This document shows positions 8,136-17,027 of a stretch of DNA of 64,000 nt, in pieces. How positions within the stretch are numbered: position 1 is the first letter of the stretch; each line of letters opens with the position of its first letter. Below the pieces are notes generated by a model. That model was given only the letters and a program-made list of their open reading frames with translations, did no database searches and had not been told where the DNA came from. Location of the stretch: assembly GCA_020634395.1 (NCBI GenBank), contig JACKBU010000023.1, positions 1 through 64,000 of the forward strand. The letters run 5' to 3'. Position numbers and translations under genes: made by a program. This stretch comes from Ardenticatenaceae bacterium. Its GTDB lineage: Bacteria; Chloroflexota; Anaerolineae; Promineifilales; Promineifilaceae.

Positions 8136-10109
8136 ATGTCCTGCCTCATGGATCACACTCATCATCACGACACCCCCTTTTTTAACCGGCAGCGAATCAC
8201 GGATCCCATCTATTTTTGCGGCCGCGCCCGAGAACTGGAAGGATTGTACAGCGCTATCGCGACACGGCAGAGCCGTTCCGTTGTGGGGGAGCGCAAAATG
8301 GGCAAAAGCTCTTTGCTGAGCCACCTCTCCAGCCCAGACACTCTAACCCGGCATGGGTTTAACCCCGCCAGATTTGTTTTCCTCTATGTGGATTTAGAAG
8401 GCATGGCCAACATCACCTATGCAGAATTTTGGCCGGAAATTCTGGATAGGCTGGATCTGGCGCTGCCGCCAGGCCAGGACGACCTGCAAGATATGGTGGC
8501 CGATCTGGCCGGCCAGGCCGATGTGCGTTTTACGCAGGTGCGCCGGCTGCTGCGCCGCGTGGAGCGGGCCGGACTGACCGTCGTGCTGATGTTGGATGAG
8601 TTTGAAAGCCTGGCCAGCAACCCGGCCTTTTCCCCCAGTTTTTATGGGGAACTGCGCAGTCTGGCCGGTGAATTGGGCGTTGTCTACATCACCGCTTCCA
8701 GGCGCAGTCTTTATGATCTCACCTACGAGCACGCCGACACCCTATCGTCGCCGTTTTTCAATATCTTCTCGGAAGAGCAGTTGGGCCTGATGCCAGAGGC
8801 CGAGGCAGCGGCATTGCTGGCGCATTTATCGGGCTTGAGCGGGCAACGGCCGTTTCTCCCGGCCCAGATCGACACCCTCATCCAGTTGGCCGGGCCGCAC
8901 CCCTTCTTCCTCAACCTGGCCGGTTCCTACCTCTACGATTTGCGCCGTGAACCCGTCACCGATGACGTGCTGACGGCATCCGTTGTGCACCGCTTCAAAG
9001 CCGAGGCCGAAGACCATTTTCGTTACCTGTGGGGCCAGTTGGACGAACCAGAGCAGGCCGGACTGCGCCTGACGGGCACGGCAGGGCCGGAGATCGTCAA
9101 CCGCCTGCGCCGCAAAGCGCTGCTGCGTTCGCTGCCCGACGGCCGTCTCCAACCTTTCTCTCAGGCATTTGCCGATTTTCTAACGCGGGCCGAACCCACG
9201 GAACGGCCATCTGCCTCAACCGACGGCCGTATTGGCGCCGATCTGACCGGGACCACGCTGGGTAACTACCGCGTGCTTTCGCCGGTAGGGCGGGGTGGCA
9301 TGGCCGTGGTTTACCAGGGTTACCAATCTTCCCTGGACCGCTACGTCGCCATCAAAGTGATGTCTCACCAACTGGCCGACGACCAGACCTTCATCGAGCG
9401 CTTCCAGCGCGAGGCGGCCAGCGTGGCCCAACTGCGCCATCAAAATATCGTGCAGATGGTCGATTTTGGCGTTAAGGACGACATCTCTTACATGGTCATG
9501 GAATACATCGATGGGGAAACGCTGAAAGAACGGCTGCTGACGTTAAATGGGCGCGGCGAGCACATGCCGCTGGCAGAAGTTGTCAGCACCGTCGTGGATA
9601 TCGCTGCCGCCCTGGACTATGCCCATGCCCACGGCATCGTGCACCGCGACGTGAAACCGGCCAACATTTTGCTGCGCCGCGAAGAGCGGCTGGCCCAGCT
9701 GCCGGGAGGAAGATCGTTCACGGCCGTTCTCACCGACTTTGGTGTGGCCCGCATGCTGGAAGGGGTTCAGCTAACAGGCACCGGAGCCACCATCGGCACG
9801 CCCGACTATATGTCACCGGAGCAGGCGCGCGGCCAATCCGCCACGCCCGCTTCGGATGTGTACGCTCTGGCAATTGTCCTCTACGAGATGCTCACTGGCG
9901 AACTGCCTTTCACCGCCGATACACCCATTGCCATGCTCTTGCAGCACATGCAGGCCGTGCCTCCCTCCGTGCTGATGAAAGCGCCGCATTTGCCTCCTCA
10001 CATGGAGATGGTCTTGTTGAAGGGGCTGGCCAAAGATCCGGCCGCCCGGTTTGCCACAGCCGGGCAGCTTGCGGACGAGCTGCGCGTCGTGGCTGGAGGC
10101 CGGTTATGA
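8136..10109 (+). CDS. AAA/STAND-like ATPase fused to a Hanks-type Ser/Thr kinase
   Basis: A 657-residue cytoplasmic fusion. Residues about 25-345 form an ORC/Cdc6-like P-loop ATPase with a FCGRARELEGLY entry motif, Walker A GERKMGKSS (51-59, Lys57), Walker B LMLDEFE (Asp154, Glu155) and a C-terminal winged-helix-like part. Residues about 376-655 form a complete eukaryotic-type kinase: the GRGGMAVVY glycine loop, Lys407, HRDVKPAN (Asp505), DFG at Asp534 and GTPDYMSPEQ. This is the reverse of the common kinase-first order. Its stop overlaps the start of the next gene, which carries a related ATPase, so the two products probably work together. The ATG at 8136 has no clear ribosome site; Met5 is an alternative. 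Confidence 0.85.
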   Translation: MSCLMDHTHHHDTPFFNRQRITDPIYFCGRARELEGLYSAIATRQSRSVVGERKMGKSSLLSHLSSPDTLTRHGFNPARFVFLYVDLEGMANITYAEFWPEILDRLDLALPPGQDDLQDMVADLAGQADVRFTQVRRLLRRVERAGLTVVLMLDEFESLASNPAFSPSFYGELRSLAGELGVVYITASRRSLYDLTYEHADTLSSPFFNIFSEEQLGLMPEAEAAALLAHLSGLSGQRPFLPAQIDTLIQLAGPHPFFLNLAGSYLYDLRREPVTDDVLTASVVHRFKAEAEDHFRYLWGQLDEPEQAGLRLTGTAGPEIVNRLRRKALLRSLPDGRLQPFSQAFADFLTRAEPTERPSASTDGRIGADLTGTTLGNYRVLSPVGRGGMAVVYQGYQSSLDRYVAIKVMSHQLADDQTFIERFQREAASVAQLRHQNIVQMVDFGVKDDISYMVMEYIDGETLKERLLTLNGRGEHMPLAEVVSTVVDIAAALDYAHAHGIVHRDVKPANILLRREERLAQLPGGRSFTAVLTDFGVARMLEGVQLTGTGATIGTPDYMSPEQARGQSATPASDVYALAIVLYEMLTGELPFTADTPIAMLLQHMQAVPPSVLMKAPHLPPHMEMVLLKGLAKDPAARFATAGQLADELRVVAGGRL

Positions 10110-13100
10110 TTCGGCGCGCGCTGGTTGTCGGTTTCATCGGCGGGATTTTGCTGAGTATAGCCGGCCTATACCCGGTGGTCAGTCTGCTCGCGCCGCTGGT
10201 CTCACCCATGTGGCATCGCCCGGTTCCCAACGAACTGGTTCATGGCCTCTTGCTGATGGGTTCGGCGGCGATTGGCTTCCCCGTGTTGTTTACGTTAGGG
10301 CTGTTTGCCGCTCATCGGGGCGAAGCGCGCGGCTGGCTGCCGGGCATGAAGGCCGGATTGATTGCCGGTCTGGTCGCCAGTTTGGTGGTTTATACCACTC
10401 TGGTTTCGCCTATCAACGCCCTTTTTGCCTATGGCACAATTGTCGATTTTCTCACGAAGATGTCGGAGGCCCATGTGCTCCCGGCGCCCGTTCTAGCCCG
10501 TTACGTAACCATCTTTGAGAATGGCAATTATCTGATTGAAATTACGTTTGCGTTGGGTCTGCTGATAGCGGGTTCGCAGGGAGCCTGGATGGGCTGGCGG
10601 CGGCGCAACGAGCCTGAACCGGAACGGCCGTCGCTCTATGCCCACATCGCCAGCGGCAAACATCCCCGCCGCTGGGTATCCAGCGGAGAGGAAGCGTCTT
10701 CCAAGGCTGGGTTAATAGTCGGATTTTTGGGCAGCGTGGTGGCGATGTTTGCGGCTTTCAGTTGGTTTTATGTGGGCTTTATCGAAGAATGGCCGGAGCT
10801 GGCCAACGCCATGCAGCACAGTCATGTCGGTATCGTGGTCGGCGGGCCGCTGCGCCAGGCCGGGTCTGTGCTGTCCCCATTTATTATGCTGGGAAGCCTG
10901 TTTTACGGCGCGGCCGTCGTCTGGATGATCAAAGATCCGCCCAACTTGATTCGCGCCCGCGTGCGCGGCGTGTTGTTGGCCAGTTCCCTGATTTTTGGTT
11001 CCGCTTTTGCCATTGGCCTGCGTGTGTTCTACTTCAACTTTGGCCTTCTGCCTTTTTGGCTGGCTCGTTCCGTGCAGCAAGACCCGACACTGATGACTGA
11101 CGCGGCTGATTCGTTCCAGGGGATGATGCAGCTGGTGCAGCAGCCCTGGGCGCTGATTGCCCTGGTGCTGGCGACGCCCTGGGTGTTTTTGATGCTGGCG
11201 ATGATCACGGCCGTGGCTGTTGGACTGCTGCAGGGGTTGATTTATGGCTTCCTGATACCGCTGGCGCATCCTCGGCCGGTAGACAAGGCCGCGCGTTGGT
11301 GGGGCCGCTGGTGGCGCGAACCCCAAGACGTGCTGCGGCATACCTACGCCTTGTTTAACGAGGAAAAATCGGCCTACCAGATTTTGCCCCATCTGGCGGT
11401 GGCCGCTTATCGGCGTATGCCCGGCGCTTCCCGGCTGGCGGCTGCTTATTATTCCCTGGGCACGGCGGCCCAAGAGTCTGAACAAGCGGCCCTGGTTGGC
11501 AGCATTCAGGAGATCCTGGCCGCCGAACCGGAGTGGCGCTGGTCGGCTGACTTTCAGGCCGTATTTGCCGCCCTGAGTCAGATTTTGGCCGCCCGCAGCC
11601 TGGATGACATTGTGCAGATCGCCTCGCCTATTGAGCAGCATACTACGTCGCTGCCGCCGTCACTGGTCCAGAGCGTGCACAAGATTGGCCGGGTGATTGA
11701 GGAGCTGCATAAAGTGACGATGGTCGATGATCTGGCGACCAAGCTGATCTTTTTGGAGAATGCCCTGGCGGCAATTCATGAGGGCCAGCGGTTTGTGGCG
11801 CAGCAAATGCAGGCGGTGGACACGGCCGTTTCCCCCGAGTTTATGGCCATCAGCACCACCCTCGACCATTGGCAGGGTATTGTGCTGGCGGCGATTAAAC
11901 GGCTGAAGGGGCGCGCGGCCGTCAGTGCCGAACTGCAAACCCGCCAGAGTCCGGTGGCGGCACAAATCCCATTGATTTACTGCGTAGCCAACGATGGGCT
12001 GAACGTGGCCCAGCAGGTGCGCGTAAAAGTCCTGCCCGGCGAAGATTATCATCTGGGTGATGACAGTGAGGCGTGGATCGAGATTTTGCCGCCCGGTGAG
12101 CAGCGGCAGGTAAACCTGACCGTTTTGCCCCAGGACGGCCGTCGCCGCCTGCGCGTGGCCTGGCAGGTGACCTACGACGACGCCGTTGACGCCGAACGCT
12201 CCCTGACCTTTGCCGACATGGTAGAGTTTGCCGAGCCGGACAAACCTTTCCAGCGCATCTTTCCCATTCCTTACGTCACCGGCACGCCGCTGAAAACCGA
12301 CGATGTGTTTGTGGGGCGCGAAGACGTGTTTGCCTTTATTCGCGAGAATTTGCTGGGCGCGCATCAAAACAACGTGATTGTGCTGCACGGGCAGCGGCGC
12401 ACGGGTAAAACGTCGGTGCTGTACCGCCTGGGGCAGGTCATGGCCGAGACGCACATTGCTGTGCTGGTGGACATGCAGGGCAAACCGGCGCGCGGCGAGG
12501 CCGATTTTCTCTTTTCGGTGGCCGACGACATCGCCTTTGCCCTGGAGGATTGTGGCCTGGACGTAGAGCCGCCGCGCCGGGAAGATTTTGCTGAGGGGCC
12601 GGAGTTTTTCTTTAGCTCGCGCTTTTTGCGCGGGCTGCATCCGCTGCTGGGCGATAAAAACCTGCTCCTGCTGTTTGATGAGTTTGAGGAACTGCAGCGG
12701 CGGGTGGAAGACGGCCGTCTCCAACCCGAAATCTTCCAGTTCCTGCGCAACCTCATGCAGCATGAAGACCGGGTGGATTTTGTCTTTTCCGGCACGCACA
12801 AGCTGGAAGAGTTAGGCGCAGAATACTGGTCGATTTTGTTCAACATCGCCAGCTACAAACCCATCACCTTCCTCAGCGCCGCCGACATGCACCGCCTGAT
12901 CGCGGAGCCGGTGGCCGCCTTCAATCTGGAATATGATCCGCTGGCCGCTGACCGCATCATCAAGGTGACGGCCGGGCATCCCTATTTTGCCCAGCTGGTG
13001 CTGCACGAGATGGTGGTTTACCACAACGAAACGCAGCGCAGTTACCTGACGGTGATGGACGTGGACCGTTGCCTGGAGCGTATCGTCGGGCGCGGCGAGG

Positions 13101-13378
13101 CGCACTTTAAATTTATCTGGGCGGAGTCGCCGCCGGAAGCGCGCACGGTGCTGCAGGCGATGGCCGAGCTGCTGGTGAGCCAGGAAGCCGTCAACGTGAA
13201 GGATGTGCGCGATTTTCTGGCGGCGCATGGCTACGATTCGGCCGATAACTGGCAGCACGCCCTGGCCGACCTGGAAGGGCGCGATATTTTGACGCGCCAG
13301 TCGGCTAAAAGCCCGCTGTACCGCTTTAAGGTGGATTTGATTCGGTTGTGGATTGACCGGACACGGCCGTCGCTGTAA
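10106..13378 (+). CDS. Polytopic membrane protein with C-terminal STAND-like ATPase
   Basis: A 1090-residue protein. The first roughly 410 residues contain about eight hydrophobic spans. A helical cytoplasmic linker follows, then a beta-sandwich segment around residues 610-720 (IYCVANDGLNVAQQVRVKVL) resembling CARDB/Ig-like modules. The C-terminal ATPase starts at VFVGREDVFAFIREN (about residue 733). Its Walker A is HGQRRTGKTS (Lys768) and its Walker B LLLFDEFEEL (Asp858, Glu859); FSGTHKLEEL is a sensor-like segment. The ATPase resembles that of the preceding kinase fusion. A GGAGG site lies within the end of that gene, and ATGA overlap gives coupled translation. Probably a membrane-bound sensor or effector in a kinase pathway; the actual signal is unknown. 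Confidence 0.8.
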   Translation: MIRRALVVGFIGGILLSIAGLYPVVSLLAPLVSPMWHRPVPNELVHGLLLMGSAAIGFPVLFTLGLFAAHRGEARGWLPGMKAGLIAGLVASLVVYTTLVSPINALFAYGTIVDFLTKMSEAHVLPAPVLARYVTIFENGNYLIEITFALGLLIAGSQGAWMGWRRRNEPEPERPSLYAHIASGKHPRRWVSSGEEASSKAGLIVGFLGSVVAMFAAFSWFYVGFIEEWPELANAMQHSHVGIVVGGPLRQAGSVLSPFIMLGSLFYGAAVVWMIKDPPNLIRARVRGVLLASSLIFGSAFAIGLRVFYFNFGLLPFWLARSVQQDPTLMTDAADSFQGMMQLVQQPWALIALVLATPWVFLMLAMITAVAVGLLQGLIYGFLIPLAHPRPVDKAARWWGRWWREPQDVLRHTYALFNEEKSAYQILPHLAVAAYRRMPGASRLAAAYYSLGTAAQESEQAALVGSIQEILAAEPEWRWSADFQAVFAALSQILAARSLDDIVQIASPIEQHTTSLPPSLVQSVHKIGRVIEELHKVTMVDDLATKLIFLENALAAIHEGQRFVAQQMQAVDTAVSPEFMAISTTLDHWQGIVLAAIKRLKGRAAVSAELQTRQSPVAAQIPLIYCVANDGLNVAQQVRVKVLPGEDYHLGDDSEAWIEILPPGEQRQVNLTVLPQDGRRRLRVAWQVTYDDAVDAERSLTFADMVEFAEPDKPFQRIFPIPYVTGTPLKTDDVFVGREDVFAFIRENLLGAHQNNVIVLHGQRRTGKTSVLYRLGQVMAETHIAVLVDMQGKPARGEADFLFSVADDIAFALEDCGLDVEPPRREDFAEGPEFFFSSRFLRGLHPLLGDKNLLLLFDEFEELQRRVEDGRLQPEIFQFLRNLMQHEDRVDFVFSGTHKLEELGAEYWSILFNIASYKPITFLSAADMHRLIAEPVAAFNLEYDPLAADRIIKVTAGHPYFAQLVLHEMVVYHNETQRSYLTVMDVDRCLERIVGRGEAHFKFIWAESPPEARTVLQAMAELLVSQEAVNVKDVRDFLAAHGYDSADNWQHALADLEGRDILTRQSAKSPLYRFKVDLIRLWIDRTRPSL

Positions 13379-13411
13379 CCCCCCCTCCCTAAAAAACAAG
13401 TTGGTGGTTTT

Positions 13412-13445
13412 AGATTGGACCCATCTCTAAAGATTCGTCCAATCT
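13412..13445. terminator. Hairpin between convergent genes
   Basis: Perfect nine-base arms AGATTGGAC (13412-13420) and GTCCAATCT (13437-13445) flank a 16-base loop. It lies between the stop of the rightward membrane ATPase gene and the stop of the leftward glycosyltransferase, touching the latter. It could serve both strands; no strong T-run follows. Confidence 0.45.
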
Positions 13446-14665
13446 CAGGCGACCCAGCCCCACAGGAAGAATTGGCCGCTGAAGTAGAGGTAGAGAATGA
13501 AGGATGGGTAAAGGATGAGGCGGTGGACCCAGCCGTTCTTGCCCGCCAGCGCCAGCAGCATGAACAGGGGGAAAAAGGCCAGCACGTAACGCGAAAACGA
13601 GTACAGCGGCTTCAATTCTGAAACCGGCAGCAGCATGAACAGCAGCAGCATGGCCGAATACAGGCCATACGTGACATTAAGCCGCCGAAAGGCAAAAATC
13701 GTGCCGACAATCAGCAGGACAGCGCAAAAAAAGTCGAACCAGAGGGTGAACTCCCCGGCGCGGGCCGGGCCGCCCAGGAACATGGTTTGCAGGGCGCGCA
13801 GCAAATCGGTGCCGGGAATGCCGGTGACCTGGTACCAATACTGCTGATAAATCTGGTTGATGGCTGGCAGACCGGCCCACCAACGCCAAAGCAGGAAAAC
13901 GGCCGTGCCCGCTCCCGGCGGCCCCACCGCCAGCCCCTCCGCCAACACTCTCTTTGTCCCTTTCGTCTCTTTGTCCCTTTGTAATAAAAATCCCTTCCCC
14001 CCTTGCCGCCACCACTCATAAGCCAGCGGCACCACCAGCACCCAGCCCGTCAACCGGGTGAGCGAGGCGAAAAAACCCAACAGCCCGGCGAGGAAGAAAC
14101 GGCCGTTCCCCCGCGCTGCCCAAATCGCCCCCAACGCCAGCAAAATAAACAGCGCCTCCGAATAAGGCGCCAGCAAATAAAAGCCCGTCGGGAAAAATGT
14201 CAGATACAGCAAGGCGCGCGGCGCAAAACGCGGCCCCAACTCTGCGGCGACCACCCGGTAAAACAAAACCAGCAGCCCCAAAAATGCCGCATTGCTGATC
14301 AGCGTGGCCGCCAGCAAATTGGCCGTTGGCCCGCCGCCGAACAGGGTGCCTAAGCCCCGCGCCGCCAGCGGGTAAAGCGGCGGAAAGACGGAGTCTTCCT
14401 CATGGGCGTAGCCTTCCTGGGCGATGCGCAAGTAGCGCTGGGTGTCGAAGCGCTGCCAGGGGCCGAGCAGCAGGCCGGCCGGGCCGGAATCGAGGTAGGG
14501 CTGGTCGAGATACGGCCGTAATACCGCATCCGGTCCCAGCGGCGCAGGAATCAGCCTGGGCACGACGATGCCCCACACGGTTAACAGGATGCGCGCCGCC
14601 AAAAAAATAAAGATTGCCTGCTGGAAAGCACGTTTCATGGGAATTATTGGCGTAAGGTCACTCAT
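13445..14665 (-). CDS. GT-C mannosyltransferase, PIG-V-like integral membrane protein
   Basis: A 406-residue protein with about ten hydrophobic spans. The first periplasmic loop carries RFDTQRYLRIAQEGY, the acidic-residue motif of PIG-V-type mannosyltransferases that use lipid-linked sugar donors. FPTGFYLLAPYSEALFILLA and the ASLTRLTGWVLVVPL segment also fit this family. A cytoplasmic loop contains a hydrophilic insertion (RDKETKGTKRVLAEG) encoded by a local simple repeat around 13949-13982 (TTTGTCCC words), which looks like recent sequence expansion. The ATG at 14665 is used; an ATG at Met10 is also possible. The substrate cannot be told from sequence. Confidence 0.8.
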   Translation of the reverse strand: MSDLTPIIPMKRAFQQAIFIFLAARILLTVWGIVVPRLIPAPLGPDAVLRPYLDQPYLDSGPAGLLLGPWQRFDTQRYLRIAQEGYAHEEDSVFPPLYPLAARGLGTLFGGGPTANLLAATLISNAAFLGLLVLFYRVVAAELGPRFAPRALLYLTFFPTGFYLLAPYSEALFILLALGAIWAARGNGRFFLAGLLGFFASLTRLTGWVLVVPLAYEWWRQGGKGFLLQRDKETKGTKRVLAEGLAVGPPGAGTAVFLLWRWWAGLPAINQIYQQYWYQVTGIPGTDLLRALQTMFLGGPARAGEFTLWFDFFCAVLLIVGTIFAFRRLNVTYGLYSAMLLLFMLLPVSELKPLYSFSRYVLAFFPLFMLLALAGKNGWVHRLILYPSFILYLYFSGQFFLWGWVA

Positions 14666-14672
14666 ACATCAT

Positions 14673-14732
14673 TGTAGCCGCGGTATCCTTACCGCGTCTT
14701 CCCCAGAGCGCGGTAAGGATACCGCGGCTACA
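14673..14732. repeat. 24-bp perfect inverted repeat (strong hairpin)
   Basis: Left arm 14673-14696 and right arm 14709-14732 are exact reverse complements, with a 12-base loop rich in C. The arms contain CCGCGGTATCCTTACCGCG, itself internally symmetrical. It lies in the 151-base gap between the Clp-like gene and the mannosyltransferase, both leftward. No T-run is present, so it may be a REP-like or processing element rather than a simple terminator. Confidence 0.85.
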
Positions 14733-14737
14733 GGTGT

Positions 14738-14800
14738 TCAGGCTCGTTCTGTCGTTCCTCAGACTCGTTTTGTGGTTCCTCAGGCTCGTTCCGTCGTTCC
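14738..14800. repeat. Three tandem copies of a 21-bp unit
   Basis: Units at 14738-14758, 14759-14779 and 14780-14800 share the pattern TCAGrCTCGTTyyGTsGTTCC, and the start of a fourth follows. The array sits directly beside the 24-bp inverted repeat and ends 16 bases before the stop of the Clp-like gene. Confidence 0.85.
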
Positions 14801-14816
14801 TCAGACTGGGGCTTAC

Positions 14817-17027
14817 CTACATTTGAAAATCCAGGCCTTTGTCAGTAGCGTCGATGGTGATGGTGGTCTGGCTGCCGGGCTGGCGTTCCCCGCCTTCACG
14901 CAGCAGGAAATCGGCCAGGGGTTCGCGCAGGTGGCGGGCGATGATGCGGCGCAACGGCCGTGCGCCATACTGCGGCTCGTCGTTTTGGGCCAGCAGCCAC
15001 TGCTTGGCCGCGTCGGTCAGTTGCAGTTCGATGCCCTGCGCGCCCGCCAACTGCAGTTCCTTCTTCAGCATCAGGTCCAAAATCAGCGCCAACTGGTCGC
15101 CCGAAAGCTGGTGGAACAGGATGATTTCGTCCAGGCGGTTCAGGAACTCCGGGCGGAAAAAGTGGTGGACCTCATCCAGCACCAGTTCGCGCTCATGTTC
15201 GCCGATGACCGGCACGAGCATATGCTTGGAGCCTAAATTGCTGGTCATGATCACCACTGTCTCGCTGAACGTCGCCAGGCGGCCCTGGCTGTCGGTCAGG
15301 CGGCCTTCTTCCAGCACTTGCAGCAGCACGTCGAAGACCCGCTCGTGGGCTTTCTCTACTTCATCGAACAGCACGACGGTATACGGCCGTTCGCGCACAA
15401 AATTCGTCAACTGCCCGCCCGCCTCGTGGCCCACGTAGCCCGGCGGCGAGCCAATCAGCCGGTTGACGCTGGCCTCCTCCTGGTATTCGCTCATGTCCAG
15501 CACCAGCATCGCCTGCTCCGTGCCAAACATGAACTCGGCCAGCGCTTTGGCCAGCTCCGTCTTGCCCACGCCGCTTGGCCCCAGAAAAAGGAAGGAGCCA
15601 ATTGGCCGTTTGGGGTCGCGCAGGCCCACGCGGGCCGTTTTGACGGCGCGGCTGACGGCCAGAATCGCCTCGTCCTGGCCGATGATGCGCTGGTGGAGGT
15701 GGTCGACCATATTGGCATACTTGCCGCGCTCGTCGGCGTTGAGCTTGGCGATGGGGATTTTGGTCATCTGGCTGGCGGCCACCATCACATCATCCGGGCT
15801 GAGCGTGCCGTCGGCGGCTACCTGCGGCAAATTGGCGACGTGTTCCTGGGTGACCAGGCGCACCAGGGCGCAGGCGCGGTCGGCCAACTGCACGGCGGCG
15901 GCGGGCAGGGCGATGGTTTTGATGTACTGCCCGGCGAGGGTAACGGCCGTTTCCAATCCTTCCCGCGTCACCTCAATCTCATACTCCTGCTCCAGCCGCT
16001 GCTGGTGGAACAGCAGCATGGCCGTGGCCTCTGTTTTGGTGGCGGCGGGCACGTCCAGCCGCTGCGTGTTCTGGCGGATGATGGGGTCGGCGTTCAGGCG
16101 GTCATAGATGCCGGGAACGGCCGTGCCAATGATGACGTGTTCACTGCCCAACATCGCCTTGTGCAGTTCGCGGGTCACGTTCTCCGGCAGCCGGGCGTGT
16201 ATCCGGTCGGCAAAAAAGCGCTCAATGCCCGGCACGAGCAAAATACCGCCGCTGCTGCGCCGCAGGGCCACGCGCATCGTCGCCAGCGGATTTTCAAGCA
16301 GGGCCGGTTCGTTGATTTCCACCACGGAGCGTAAATCGGCCGGGCCTTTGCCCTCGGCCAGCAGTTGGGCCAGGCTGTAGACCAGGGTGCGCTTGCCCGC
16401 GCCCTCTGGCCCCACCAGGATGACGTGCCGCTGGTTGGCCAGGGCCAGCAGGCTGATCAGTTCGTTCAGCAGCGCCTCGCGCTGGTAGACGGCCTGGGCC
16501 TGACCCCGTTTAGCCTCGTCGACGTAATCGAAAATGATGGGCATGCCCTCGGCCGTGCTTTCGGCCAGCAGTTCGATCACCGCCTCGGAGGTGACGCCGA
16601 CGCGCTGCAAGACGGCGTAGGTGGTGACGTTTTTCTGGGCCATCGCCGCCAGGGCGTGGCCGCTGTTTACCTTCAGTTCTTCGCGCGACTGGGCGATGGT
16701 CAGCCCTTCGTCCAGCACGACCAGGGTTTCGTCGGCCAGGGGGTAATCTTTGCCAAAGTCGTCGGTGAAGTTGAACTGGGCGTCGCGCCCTTTGCTGAGG
16801 TGGGTTACCTGCTCCACGCGGCGCACGAGATCGTCCCAGTCGAAGCCGCGTTCTTTTTGCAGGCGGCGCAGGATTTGGTGGGCCACGGCCGTCTGGTCGT
16901 CCAGAAAGGTGCGCAGCAAAAGCTGGGGCGTCAGCAGGAGGAGCTGGTAGTCGTGGAGTTTGGAAACGGCCGTGGTCATCAGCCGCGAGAGTTCGGTGGA
17001 GGGGATGTTGGGGTTTAAGGTGTTCAT
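14817..17027 (-). CDS. Clp/Hsp100-family AAA+ protein with degenerate first ATPase domain
   Basis: A 736-residue protein with two AAA+ modules. The first (about 165-400) has an altered Walker A, GPEGAGKR (206-213), and no Walker B acids: GGILLVPGIERFF replaces the hhhhDE pattern, so ATP hydrolysis there is unlikely. The second (about 440-690) is intact, with GPSGVGKTEL, LFDEVEKAH (Asp555, Glu556), the pore-loop GSPPGYVGHE and sensor TSNLGS. The coiled-coil M domain of ClpB/ClpC is essentially missing. The N-terminal 150 residues resemble a shortened Clp N domain. The ATG overlaps the folA stop by four bases. Probably a protein remodeller; no LGF/IGF loop for ClpP docking is evident. Confidence 0.85.
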   Translation of the reverse strand: MNTLNPNIPSTELSRLMTTAVSKLHDYQLLLLTPQLLLRTFLDDQTAVAHQILRRLQKERGFDWDDLVRRVEQVTHLSKGRDAQFNFTDDFGKDYPLADETLVVLDEGLTIAQSREELKVNSGHALAAMAQKNVTTYAVLQRVGVTSEAVIELLAESTAEGMPIIFDYVDEAKRGQAQAVYQREALLNELISLLALANQRHVILVGPEGAGKRTLVYSLAQLLAEGKGPADLRSVVEINEPALLENPLATMRVALRRSSGGILLVPGIERFFADRIHARLPENVTRELHKAMLGSEHVIIGTAVPGIYDRLNADPIIRQNTQRLDVPAATKTEATAMLLFHQQRLEQEYEIEVTREGLETAVTLAGQYIKTIALPAAAVQLADRACALVRLVTQEHVANLPQVAADGTLSPDDVMVAASQMTKIPIAKLNADERGKYANMVDHLHQRIIGQDEAILAVSRAVKTARVGLRDPKRPIGSFLFLGPSGVGKTELAKALAEFMFGTEQAMLVLDMSEYQEEASVNRLIGSPPGYVGHEAGGQLTNFVRERPYTVVLFDEVEKAHERVFDVLLQVLEEGRLTDSQGRLATFSETVVIMTSNLGSKHMLVPVIGEHERELVLDEVHHFFRPEFLNRLDEIILFHQLSGDQLALILDLMLKKELQLAGAQGIELQLTDAAKQWLLAQNDEPQYGARPLRRIIARHLREPLADFLLREGGERQPGSQTTITIDATDKGLDFQM

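Noticed and set aside
15318..16334. 338-codon rightward open frame opposite the Clp-like gene
   Set aside because: Entirely antisense to a conserved AAA+ gene and without a recognisable domain.
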